Shown one piece after another: positions 1 through 7,400 of a DNA stretch of 13,122 nt. Numbering within the stretch: position 1 is the first letter of the stretch; every line of letters begins with the position of its first letter. The translations under genes were made by a program, and so were the position numbers. The DNA is from Gammaproteobacteria bacterium (GTDB taxonomy: Bacteria; Pseudomonadota; Gammaproteobacteria; Enterobacterales; Kangiellaceae): NCBI GenBank assembly GCA_002401655.1, contig NVTT01000070.1, forward strand, positions 1 to 13,122, in the 5' to 3' direction. Under the pieces are notes generated by a model. It was not told where the DNA came from, searched no databases, and saw only the letters and a list, made by a program, of their open reading frames with translations.

Positions 1-95
1 ATGTGGCGGTAAGCGGCTAGCCTTCTCAGAGGGCTAGCTCAATACACCCTTATAGGGTGCAATCAAAACCACGTTCTTAGAACGTGGATATTTAC
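1..95 (+). mobile_element. Possible right end of an IS200/IS605-type (TnpB) element
   Basis: Three inverted repeats lie in tandem: a 7-bp stem at 16-22/32-38, a 6-bp stem at 45-50/54-59, and an 8-bp stem with a TTA loop at 69-76/80-87. Bases 2-37 read as an open frame entering from outside the window (CGGKRLAFSEG, then TAG) that overlaps the first hairpin. A short coding tail running into a structured end, with a near-terminal hairpin followed by a T-rich stretch, is the arrangement of the right end of IS200/IS605 elements, where the tnpB tail overlaps a structured RNA. This is inferred from architecture and an impression of similar sequences. The tail is too short for a protein match, and the boundary at about 88-95 is a guess. 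A cluster of intergenic palindromes or a stacked terminator is the main alternative. Confidence 0.35.
69..87. repeat. Perfect 8-bp hairpin with TTA loop
   Basis: CCACGTTC, TTA, GAACGTGG: a perfect inverted repeat with a 3-base loop, the strongest of the three palindromes at the left edge. It is followed by ATATTTAC rather than a T-run, so it does not look like a normal intrinsic terminator for + strand transcription. It fits a single-stranded hairpin recognised by a Y1 transposase, but that role is not shown by the sequence. Confidence 0.75.
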
Positions 96-155
96 TTCGC
101 AAAACTAACCTTTCTCTATGATATGAATGGTTTTTTAAAAAGGTATTAAGTATAT

Positions 156-263
156 ATGTTATTTAGTGGCAACCTAAAAAGTATCCGGTGCCTTAAGATT
201 GTGGCTGCAATTATGGTCGTTGTTGTGCTTTTGAGCTCTTGTGTTGAGACTTTATTTCCATGA
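156..263 (+). CDS. Small lipoprotein-like or single-span peptide, 35 aa
   Basis: A 35-codon frame starting with ATG. The N-terminus is basic (K8, R11, K14). A hydrophobic stretch at about residues 15-26 is followed by L26-S27-S28-C29, a good match to a lipobox. Only six residues follow the Cys, so a mature lipoprotein would be a 7-residue acyl-peptide. The TGA stop (261-263) overlaps the ATG (260-262) of the polymerase gene in an ATGA junction, the usual arrangement for translational coupling. The Shine-Dalgarno candidate is AAAGG near 139-143, a little far from the start. It could be a real small membrane protein, a leader peptide that controls translation of the polymerase, or the 5' remnant of a truncated lipoprotein gene. 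I do not recognise a family. Confidence 0.4.
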   Translation: MLFSGNLKSIRCLKIVAAIMVVVVLLSSCVETLFP

Positions 264-1609
264 TGCTTGAAATGGCTGTCTTTTCTCTACTATGGCTTGG
301 ACTTTTTTCTTTTGCTTATGTTTTTAGGCGAAATGATTTGATTGGCAATTTTTTTATAATAACGCAGTTTATTTTTGTAGGGATGGGAGTACTTATTTGG
401 CCTGTTATTAGAGATGTAGCCATAGATAGTGCTTCTACTTATAATTTGAATTTAATTTCTAGTACTGATTTCTTAAAAACTAACGGTATTATGATTTTAG
501 GGGTAATGCTATCCTATGTGCTATATCAGTTATTTGTTAGCGTATTGAAACCTAGTCAAAGTATTAATCATCTTCAAAGGAGTATTCCGTTAGAACATTA
601 TTTTCCATTATATAAAATACCTATTTTAGGTCTTGTTTTTGTTAGTTTAGGATGTTTATTTATTTATCAAAATTTTTCACTATTAATGATAGCTTCATCG
701 CTAACCGGATCGGAGGCATTGCAATCGTTAGCTAAGGCTAGAGAGGAATCAACATCTAGTTATTTTCTAATAATGACTGTATATAATTTATTGCCTGCTA
801 CATCATTTGCTTTCCTTCTTATATCTTTAAAAAAGAAAGAAAAACGATGGTGGGGCGCCTTTTTTATAACATTTGTCGTTGCTGTTTTATGTTTGTTGTT
901 AACCTTTCAGAAACGGCCATTATTAGTTTATCTAATGGGGGTGATATTCATCTTATTTATTGATAGAATGATAAGGTCTCGCGGTGAAAAAAACATCAAT
1001 ATTTTCTCTATAATAATGAGTTTAAAATGGTATATTTTAGCATTCTTTACTTTGCTGACTGTTTTCTATTATTATTATACGGATTATCGGTTTAATCATG
1101 ATTTTATTGAAGCTTTTTTAATAAATTCGAAAATTTCAATTTCAAGAGTGATTGGAAGATTATCAATACCTGCATTAATGTATTCTAATTATTTCCCTAT
1201 GCAGGAGGGTTTTTATGGTTTTAGTAATGTTGGTCTAATATCAAAGTTTTTTGGAACTCCGCTGTACGTGGATGCTAAAAATGTTGCAGATTATTTTTCA
1301 CTTATTGGAGAGCAAGGAACTGTCGCTACATCTAGTTTTATTGACTTTTATGGAGGTTTTGGTTTCTATGGAGTTGTTATTGGTAGTTTTTTCATTGCAT
1401 TTATTTTAGCCATAATAGAGTGTATAAGATTAAATATTCGTTCTCAAGCAAGTTATATCTATTATTCATCTGTGGCGCTGATAATAGTGTACTATTTTAG
1501 TCAAGCGAGCATGTTTCGTGTTCTATTAGGGTACGGGGGAGTGTTTTATCTATTAACGTGGTTTTTTCTTTTTCATAGATTTAAATTGTACGAAAATAGA
1601 AACATATAG
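260..1609 (+). CDS. Wzy-like oligosaccharide repeat-unit polymerase
   Basis: A very hydrophobic inner-membrane protein of 449 residues, the usual size for O-antigen/capsule polymerases, which join undecaprenyl-linked repeat units at the periplasmic face. I count about 10-11 membrane segments, roughly at 5-22, 30-50, 74-96, 118-137, 168-190, 196-215, 219-236, 256-275, 364-390, 400-416 and 421-440. A long loop at about 277-362 lies before the last three, as Wzy proteins usually have. The short basic patch QKRP (217-220) between segments is also typical. An in-frame TGA at 245-247 restricts the start to ATG 260 or ATG 263. The upstream Shine-Dalgarno is weak, so coupling to the overlapping 35-codon frame is likely. 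Wzy proteins diverge strongly in sequence, so the linkage formed cannot be predicted. A flippase is less likely because the topology has too few spans and a large loop. Confidence 0.8.
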   Translation: MMLEMAVFSLLWLGLFSFAYVFRRNDLIGNFFIITQFIFVGMGVLIWPVIRDVAIDSASTYNLNLISSTDFLKTNGIMILGVMLSYVLYQLFVSVLKPSQSINHLQRSIPLEHYFPLYKIPILGLVFVSLGCLFIYQNFSLLMIASSLTGSEALQSLAKAREESTSSYFLIMTVYNLLPATSFAFLLISLKKKEKRWWGAFFITFVVAVLCLLLTFQKRPLLVYLMGVIFILFIDRMIRSRGEKNINIFSIIMSLKWYILAFFTLLTVFYYYYTDYRFNHDFIEAFLINSKISISRVIGRLSIPALMYSNYFPMQEGFYGFSNVGLISKFFGTPLYVDAKNVADYFSLIGEQGTVATSSFIDFYGGFGFYGVVIGSFFIAFILAIIECIRLNIRSQASYIYYSSVALIIVYYFSQASMFRVLLGYGGVFYLLTWFFLFHRFKLYENRNI

Positions 1610-1672
1610 ATTGACTAGTCTGTTTTTTCGATTCTAATAATATGTTTTGATATAGATTTTTTTGAGGGTTGT

Positions 1673-2749
1673 ATGTTTGATGTTTTAATGATTTGTCCAA
1701 CTTCGAGTCAGCCTAGATTCCACAAAAGAGCAGTTCAACTTGCAAAGTGTAAGACAGTTAAAGCATTGGCATTTAGTCGTGGATTATATGAGGAAAGTTG
1801 CTTTGGGCCTGAAATAGAATTTTTCACATTGGGTAAAATACAAGATGGAAATTATTCAAAGAGATTGATAACACTTTTTAAGGCCATTTTTACTATCAGG
1901 AAAGTCGCAAGAAAATCAAAAAAAGTGATGTATTACGCATTTAGTTTGGACTGTTTGATTATTGCCAAATTAGCCGGGTTAACGTCAGGGTTTTATGAAA
2001 TAGGAGATTTGCGTATATCGCATAAAAGTAATTGGTTGTTTTCAAAGCTTGAAAAATATTTATTACTTAGCACTAATGGAGTTATTATAACTTCTGAATA
2101 TTTTTATGAAGGGTATTTTAAAAATAAAAAAATAGAAAGAGATTTTTTCCATGTAATAGAGAACAAGTTAAGTTATGATTATTTTAACGGTCGTCGTCCA
2201 AAACAAGAGACGTTATTTCCTACGCAGAAGATTAGAATAGGTGTTGTCGGGCTTCTAAGATATGAAAAGCCACTGACAATGCTAATTAAGTTTGTAAACA
2301 AACACCCTGATAAATTTTCGTTAGACTGTTACGGGGACGGTACTTGTAAAGAACTATTTATTAAGCATTCAAGTAAATCTATTTGTTATCACGGAAGTTT
2401 TAAATATCCAGAGCAGATAATGCCAATCTATAGAAGTATTGATATCAGTTTTGTTGTTTATGATAGTAGTTCACCAAATGTTAAACTAGCTTTGCCCAAT
2501 AAGTTATATGAATCAGCCTTTTTTGGTGTGCCTTTAATATGTGCATCAGACACTGCATTAGAAAGTAACGTTGAGCGGATGAGGATAGGCACCGGGATTA
2601 GTATTGAGAGCCAAGATATATTTGAGCAGGGAATGTTATCAATATTGAGTATTGATACTTTGCGCGAGTATAGAGAAAACTGCTTTAATGTTGAGGAAAA
2701 AGACTTAATCGATCATGGTCACTTGGTCGTTGAGAAATTGTTTAGATAA
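1673..2749 (+). CDS. Glycosyltransferase, GT-B fold (GT4-like)
   Basis: A cytoplasmic or membrane-associated sugar transferase of 358 residues, the normal length for GT4 enzymes. The N-terminal Rossmann half opens with FDVLMICPTSSQPRFHKRA. The C-terminal donor-binding half begins at about residue 187 with IRIGVVGLLRYEKP, a GT4-type strand-loop-helix. It continues with the CYGDG turn (219-223) and the nucleotide-sugar region LPNKLYESAFFGVPL (274-288), where E280 matches the first Glu of the EX7E motif; the second Glu is not in the canonical position. GAGGG at 1664-1668 is a good ribosome-binding site for the ATG. It lies 63 bases after the polymerase and would add one sugar of the repeat unit. 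Donor and acceptor cannot be read from the sequence. Confidence 0.85.
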   Translation: MFDVLMICPTSSQPRFHKRAVQLAKCKTVKALAFSRGLYEESCFGPEIEFFTLGKIQDGNYSKRLITLFKAIFTIRKVARKSKKVMYYAFSLDCLIIAKLAGLTSGFYEIGDLRISHKSNWLFSKLEKYLLLSTNGVIITSEYFYEGYFKNKKIERDFFHVIENKLSYDYFNGRRPKQETLFPTQKIRIGVVGLLRYEKPLTMLIKFVNKHPDKFSLDCYGDGTCKELFIKHSSKSICYHGSFKYPEQIMPIYRSIDISFVVYDSSSPNVKLALPNKLYESAFFGVPLICASDTALESNVERMRIGTGISIESQDIFEQGMLSILSIDTLREYRENCFNVEEKDLIDHGHLVVEKLFR

Positions 2750-2750
2750 A

Positions 2751-2831
2751 ATGAATAATACTGAAGTGAAGCTTACACACGCTTTGCTCGAAGAGCTACT
2801 CACCAATTTAAAGTGTAAAAGTAGTGCTTGA
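2751..2831 (+). CDS. Possible 26-residue peptide
   Basis: A 26-codon ATG frame begins one base after the TAA of the preceding glycosyltransferase (TAAAATG), so ribosomes could re-initiate here. The product is hydrophilic with a likely amphipathic helix (residues 8-21, THALLEELLTNLKC). No family is recognised. It may be a chance frame, or the leftover start of a gene that has been deleted, since the following 56 bases before the next gene carry no coding sign. Confidence 0.15.
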   Translation: MNNTEVKLTHALLEELLTNLKCKSSA

Positions 2832-2887
2832 TAAAGTACAAATCAACATTAACCATTCGACGGTTACTCAAAAAGGCCTCAATATAG

Positions 2888-3961
2888 ATGTTCCCAAATA
2901 ATTATTGCTTGTCGTTAAAAGCATTGAATAAAAAGGAAATAGTTCATCACGCTGATGATGAAATTATGATTTCTAGCCATTTTAATAGTGTTAATGTGGT
3001 TTCAGCTAATATCAACGTATCATTTAAATTACCTCTGCCATTTTACTTATACTTGATTGGTTTGTTTAGGTTATTTCGACGCGTATTGAGACTCGATAAA
3101 TCTTCAATAGCGCTGTCACAAGACCGTACCAGCTTAGTTATTACATACGGTGGTTATGTTTATAGTTATTGTTTAAAGCTTGGCGAGTTGCACCGCACAC
3201 TTAAGTTGGAGCAGTGTCGTACAGTCCTTCACATGAGTATTGCCTCGCTTAGTCCTAAAACCTTTATTTTAGGCGAGTATGGTCGAAACAAAGAAAGAGC
3301 TGAAGTTCCTATTTACATATCTCAGGATGGTGGGAAAACTTGGAATGTTCCCTTCACATTCCCTGCTAATTCAATTCGTCATATTCATGGTATTTATCAT
3401 GACCGTTTTACTGGACATATTTGGGTTCCTACCGGGGATTTTGAAGGTGAATGTTATATATATGAGTTTGAGGACATTACATTGTCAAATCCCGTTGTTC
3501 ATGGGGATGGTAGTCAAGTTTGGCGAACTGTAAGTGTGTTTTTTAGTGAGAAAACTGTGGTCTGGGCAATGGACTCTGAGTTAGAGACAAGTCATCTTGT
3601 CATTATGGATAGAGGTAGCGGGAAAATATCAAAAGGTAGAGTGTTTCCAGGGCCTATTTGGTATATTAAGTCGCTGATGGACGGTTGGCACCTATTGCAA
3701 ACAACGGTGGAAAATGGGGAAGGCGTAGTCAGTAAAAATGTACATATATACATTTCGAATGACTTAGAAAATTGGCAAGAGATTGCTGTATTGCCACATG
3801 ATGGATTACCCCTTCGATACTTTAAAAATGCCGTTGTAGCATTCGCAAATGGGGCGCAATCCAGCCAAAAATTTTATCTATCGGCAGAAGCCATAAAAGG
3901 AATGGATGGCAAGTCCTTCGAATGTAAACTTAACAATAGTGAGAAAAATTTAAATGACTAA
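2888..3961 (+). CDS. Asp-box (BNR/sialidase-like) beta-propeller protein, no signal peptide
   Basis: A 357-residue protein with one textbook Asp-box, S145-Q-D-G-G-K-T-W152, preceded by PIYI as in sialidase-type propeller blades. Degenerate copies lie at S77-Q-D and at YISNDLENW (288-296). HIHGIYHDRFTGHIWVPTGD (165-184) resembles the core of uncharacterised BNR-repeat proteins found in polysaccharide loci. The hydrophobic stretch at 48-63 lies within the protein and is no clear signal peptide, so the product is probably cytoplasmic, unlike secreted sialidases. The sialidase Arg triad cannot be assigned. An in-frame TAG directly before the ATG (2885-2887) fixes the start as the first possible; AAGG lies at 2873-2876. 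Its end overlaps the next gene by 8 bases. Function is unknown: a sugar-binding or glycan-processing role in repeat-unit assembly is inference. Confidence 0.6.
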   Translation: MFPNNYCLSLKALNKKEIVHHADDEIMISSHFNSVNVVSANINVSFKLPLPFYLYLIGLFRLFRRVLRLDKSSIALSQDRTSLVITYGGYVYSYCLKLGELHRTLKLEQCRTVLHMSIASLSPKTFILGEYGRNKERAEVPIYISQDGGKTWNVPFTFPANSIRHIHGIYHDRFTGHIWVPTGDFEGECYIYEFEDITLSNPVVHGDGSQVWRTVSVFFSEKTVVWAMDSELETSHLVIMDRGSGKISKGRVFPGPIWYIKSLMDGWHLLQTTVENGEGVVSKNVHIYISNDLENWQEIAVLPHDGLPLRYFKNAVVAFANGAQSSQKFYLSAEAIKGMDGKSFECKLNNSEKNLND

Positions 3962-4445
3962 AAATGAGAATAATCTCTGGAACGAAAGTGTCCTTAAATA
4001 TAAAAATATAATAAAAACTGAATTCAAACATGATCTTATAATCTCTGAAGTGCCCACTGTAAAAATTTCTGAATTTTCAATGGAACAGGCTGCGTCAATA
4101 ATTAGTCTTTTGGAAGCTAATTCTGACATCGGTGCCGAGCAAGGCTGGTTAGAAAAAGTTCGCCGTTATTGTGAAATAAACAGAGCTAAGTTAATCGTTG
4201 TAAGTGTGAAACGATTTGGTAGTACTCATAATGCTCGCTTGACACTTGAAGCTATGGCAGTTTTGATGTCAGCAAGTGCATATTTGCAGAGAAATATTTT
4301 GAACTTTAACGCTGCAAGTACATTATGCGATGCCTTGGATTCAAAATATACAGAGGGAAAGTGGTTGTCTCAATCGAGCAGTGATTTGGTTCACACCATT
4401 GTTGCTAATCCAAATTATTTCATCGGAAATAAATATGAAATCTAA
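3954..4445 (+). CDS. Uncharacterised 163-residue protein of the polysaccharide locus
   Basis: I do not recognise this family. The product is soluble, with no signal peptide or membrane span. Residues 41-75 and 90-130 look mainly helical, separated by a strand-like stretch KLIVVSVKRF (79-88). Its start overlaps the propeller gene by 8 bases and its end overlaps the formyltransferase start by 11 bases, so the three are very likely translated together, and possibly act together. A competing frame over 4330-4445 is only an upstream extension of the formyltransferase. The double overlap and absence of stops over 163 codons in AT-rich DNA make this a real gene. A small helper subunit or sugar-modifying enzyme is possible, but nothing in the sequence decides this. 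Confidence 0.65.
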   Translation: MTKNENNLWNESVLKYKNIIKTEFKHDLIISEVPTVKISEFSMEQAASIISLLEANSDIGAEQGWLEKVRRYCEINRAKLIVVSVKRFGSTHNARLTLEAMAVLMSASAYLQRNILNFNAASTLCDALDSKYTEGKWLSQSSSDLVHTIVANPNYFIGNKYEI

Positions 4446-5235
4446 AGTAATTGTTATTTCACCTAATCCTTATAGTCGATATACACTGACTACGCTCTAT
4501 TTACTAAAGCAGATGAATATTCAGGTGACAGCTGTAGTTTCATTGAAGTTGTTGAATGTTAATCGAATATTTTCTGAATTTAGACGAGATGGTGTACGAT
4601 TATTAAGAAAAGTCTATCGAAAATTAATCTTAAAAAGCTCTGAAAATACAGTTTCGGGTGATGATAATATTGTTTCATTTATGGCTGAAAATAATATGTC
4701 ATTTATTTCAGTGCCCAAGTATTGTAACGATAATAATATTCAATATGTGACAACGGCAAACTTGAATGATGATAAAGTTTATAAACTGCTAGATGAGCAT
4801 CAACCTGATTGTATTGCTTTTACTGGTGGTGGTTTGCTTCGCAAGGGTATTATTGAACGCTCTGGTAAAGGAGTGATTAACTGTCATATGGGGATTTTGC
4901 CCTATTATCGTGGCATGGACGTCGTTCAGTGGCCTATTCTAAATAGAGATTTTGACAACATTGGCATGACAACTCATATCATCGATAGAGGAGTTGACAC
5001 AGGTGATATTTTGGAAATTTTCAAAATAGACTCATCTAATTATCCTGACTTGAAATCCCTGCGTAACGCTTTTGAGCGTTTGATGCCGCAAGTCTTGGCA
5101 AAAAGCTGCGAGGGCTTGCTTAATGGCTCTATAGTGCCAAAGTCCCAATCTCCTAAAGATGGTATTCAGCATTTCGTTAGCAATAAGCGTTTAGCACCAT
5201 TGATAGATCAGCTTTTACAGTCACAAAAATCTTAG
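4435..5235 (+). CDS. Formyl_trans-family N-formyltransferase (266 aa), catalytic residues intact
   Basis: A protein of the methionyl-tRNA/sugar formyltransferase fold, which transfers a formyl group from 10-formyl-tetrahydrofolate to an amine. With the start at 4435, the catalytic set is present: N149 and H151 in INCHMGILPYYRG and D188 in RGVDTGDI. The start at 4435 (MKSKVIVISPNPYSRYT) is chosen because it begins directly with the first Rossmann strand and has GGA at 4425-4427 as ribosome-binding site. The longer frame from 4330 would add 35 residues with no fold relevance, overlapping the previous gene by over 100 bases. Residues 40-110 form an insertion relative to Fmt. In a sugar locus the likely substrate is a nucleotide-linked amino sugar (inference); a tRNA-directed role is unlikely. 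It lies 17 bases before the oxidoreductase gene. Confidence 0.75.
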   Translation: MKSKVIVISPNPYSRYTLTTLYLLKQMNIQVTAVVSLKLLNVNRIFSEFRRDGVRLLRKVYRKLILKSSENTVSGDDNIVSFMAENNMSFISVPKYCNDNNIQYVTTANLNDDKVYKLLDEHQPDCIAFTGGGLLRKGIIERSGKGVINCHMGILPYYRGMDVVQWPILNRDFDNIGMTTHIIDRGVDTGDILEIFKIDSSNYPDLKSLRNAFERLMPQVLAKSCEGLLNGSIVPKSQSPKDGIQHFVSNKRLAPLIDQLLQSQKS

Positions 5236-5252
5236 TAATTTAGGGCGAAATA

Positions 5253-7400
5253 ATGAAACAAGTATTACAAAAATTTTCAGATGGAACAACTGAAGTCTGT
5301 GACATCCCTCTACCGCGATGTAGTAGTGGACATATTCTAATCCAATCTAGCTGCTCTCTCATCTCGGTAGGAACAGAAAGAAGTTTGGTCTCTTTTGGCC
5401 GTTCTAATTATCTAAGCAAGGCACGTCAACAACCAGATAAAGTGAGGGACGTCATTAACAAAATCAAAACGGATGGTTTGATGCCGACAATCGAAGCGGT
5501 TAAAAGTAAATTGGATCAGCCTATCCCAATGGGGTATTCCAACGTAGGAACCGTTATAGAAGTTGGAGCTGATGTGACGACATTCAAAATTGGAGATAGA
5601 GTTCTATCTAACGGAGCACACGCCGAGTTTGTTTGTGTACCCGTTAATTTATGTGCGAAAATTCCAGACTCGCTTAGTGATGAGGACGCAGTTTTTACTG
5701 TGCTTGGTGCAATCGCTTTACAGGGAATTAGATTATCAGCACCAACTTTTGGTGAATCAGTTGCCGTTGTCGGATTGGGACTTGTTGGTTTGATGTGCGC
5801 ACAATTGGCTAAGGCTAACGGTTGTAGGGTCATTGGTTTTGATTTTGATGGTGAAAAAGTAAAACTAGCAAAGCAGCTGGGAATCGAAGCCGTTGCTTTT
5901 ACTGACCCAGAAGATGCCATAAAACTTAGTGTGCAATTCTCTCGTGGCAAAGGTGTTGATATTGCTTTGGTAGCGGCGGCAAGTTCAAATAGTGATCCTA
6001 TGATTATGGCTGCAAAGATGTGCCGCAAAAAGGGGCGGTTAACACAGGTTGGTGTAACTGAGCTCGCTATTCCAAGAGACATCATGTTTAAAAAGGAACT
6101 AACTTTACAGGTTTCTTGTTCATATGGTCCAGGACGATATGATGAGTCATATGAAAATAAGGGCATAGATTATCCCTTTGATTACGTTCGCTGGACCGAA
6201 CAGAGAAACTTCGGCGCTGTTCTAGACACTCTTGCAGCAAAAAATATTCTTGTATCTCCACTAATTTCGCATCGTTATAAAATTAAAGATGCTGTTGATG
6301 CCTACGATTTATTAATGAATGATCGCTCAGCATTAGGTATTTTGTTGGAATATCCAACTAATGACTTGGTCGATAAACAAAATCTGGAGCGTACGTTAAA
6401 ATTAAATGTTAATGCTATTCCATTTAAGGCCGGCCAAGTGGTGATCGGAGCAATAGGAGCAGGTAATCACGCTGGAAGAACATTGTTACCAGCATTTAAA
6501 AAAGCTGGCGCAAGGTTAAAAATAGTAGCTTCGTCTCAGGGGCTCAGTGGAACTTATGTTGCCAAAAATTTGGGTTTCGAGGTAAATACTACAGAAAGTG
6601 ATATTATTATGGCCGACGATGAAGTAAATACCGTAGTCATTGCCACTCAGCACAGTACCCATGCAAGGTTCGTGATACAAGCGCTCAAAGCGGGAAAAAA
6701 TGTTTTTGTTGAAAAGCCTCTTGCATTAAATCAGCACCAATTAGATGAAATAAAATCGGCTTATCAAGATGCGTGTAGAAATGATTTTGAGCCAAAATTA
6801 ATGATTGGTTTTAATCGCCGTTTTTCACCTCTTACACAAAAAATGAAATCTCTAATTAACCGTTCGAATACACCGTTTTCGTTGGTGTATACCTGTAATG
6901 CTGGAGAAATTCCGAGTGATCACTGGTTACAAGATCCTGATATAGGTGGAGGTCGTATCATAGGAGAAGCTTGTCATTTTATTGATATGGCACGATTTAT
7001 GGCTAATAGCCCCATTCAATCTATTCAAGCTGTGGTTATGAAGCAGGCTGAGGGAATCACCGATTGTCAAGATACTGCAACAATTACATTAACATTTGAA
7101 AATGGATGCATCGCTAGTATTAACTATTTTTCTAATGGTCATAAATCCTTTGCCAAAGAGCGCATTGAAATTTTTCAAGGACAGAAAATTATCGTATTAG
7201 ACAATTTCCGTTTACTGAAAGGTTATGGTATCCAAGGCTTTAACAAGTTAAAGCTTTATAGTCAAAATAAAGGGCAAAGTGAATGCTGCCAGTCATTTGT
7301 CGACTCTATCGAAAGTGGTACAGCTAACCCCATTAGCTTTGCTGAACAGATAGAAGTTTCTCAGGCGTGTATTGATGTGATGACACAGTTAAGTCGGTAG
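5253..7400 (+). CDS. Bi-domain oxidoreductase: MDR (alcohol dehydrogenase-like) plus Gfo/Idh/MocA
   Basis: A 715-residue fusion of two NAD(P)-dependent enzymes. Residues 1-370 are an MDR dehydrogenase with the Rossmann motif G174-L-G-L-V-G179; the segment where zinc ADHs carry the catalytic Cys reads SVGTERSL (38-45), so catalytic zinc is probably absent. Residues 396-715 are a Gfo/Idh/MocA domain: GAIGAGNHAG (399-408) binds the nucleotide, E487-K-P489 is the family EKP motif, and GEACHFIDMARF (571-582) supplies H575 and D578 at the active site. Such fusions recur in O-antigen and capsule loci next to heparinase-like genes and are thought to oxidise, reduce or epimerise a sugar. The exact reaction is unknown. 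AGGG at 5242-5245 is a well-spaced ribosome-binding site. It is the most GC-rich gene of the window by eye. Confidence 0.85.
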   Translation: MKQVLQKFSDGTTEVCDIPLPRCSSGHILIQSSCSLISVGTERSLVSFGRSNYLSKARQQPDKVRDVINKIKTDGLMPTIEAVKSKLDQPIPMGYSNVGTVIEVGADVTTFKIGDRVLSNGAHAEFVCVPVNLCAKIPDSLSDEDAVFTVLGAIALQGIRLSAPTFGESVAVVGLGLVGLMCAQLAKANGCRVIGFDFDGEKVKLAKQLGIEAVAFTDPEDAIKLSVQFSRGKGVDIALVAAASSNSDPMIMAAKMCRKKGRLTQVGVTELAIPRDIMFKKELTLQVSCSYGPGRYDESYENKGIDYPFDYVRWTEQRNFGAVLDTLAAKNILVSPLISHRYKIKDAVDAYDLLMNDRSALGILLEYPTNDLVDKQNLERTLKLNVNAIPFKAGQVVIGAIGAGNHAGRTLLPAFKKAGARLKIVASSQGLSGTYVAKNLGFEVNTTESDIIMADDEVNTVVIATQHSTHARFVIQALKAGKNVFVEKPLALNQHQLDEIKSAYQDACRNDFEPKLMIGFNRRFSPLTQKMKSLINRSNTPFSLVYTCNAGEIPSDHWLQDPDIGGGRIIGEACHFIDMARFMANSPIQSIQAVVMKQAEGITDCQDTATITLTFENGCIASINYFSNGHKSFAKERIEIFQGQKIIVLDNFRLLKGYGIQGFNKLKLYSQNKGQSECCQSFVDSIESGTANPISFAEQIEVSQACIDVMTQLSR

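Noticed and set aside
5..16. GGCGGTAAGCGG resembles the ops/JUMPstart element (GGCGGTAGCG) found before polysaccharide operons
   Set aside because: It has an extra A in the core, lacks the rest of the JUMPstart context, and lies inside the hairpin-rich, apparently IS-derived segment.
117..122. TATGAT as a -10 promoter element before the small lipoprotein-like frame
   Set aside because: No -35 match at 16-18 bases; the nearest TTTACT (91-96) is 20 bases away.
3279..3533. 84-codon + strand frame inside the propeller gene
   Set aside because: Out-of-frame shadow of the Asp-box gene, which carries the clear SQDGGKTW motif across the same bases.
4330..4434. Upstream extension of the first formyltransferase by 35 residues
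   Set aside because: It overlaps the 163-residue gene by over 100 bases, has no fold relevance, and the start at 4435 has a good ribosome-binding site.
5516..6166. 216-codon open frame on the minus strand
   Set aside because: It is antisense to the MDR domain of the oxidoreductase, which has full family motifs; the translation has no recognisable domain.
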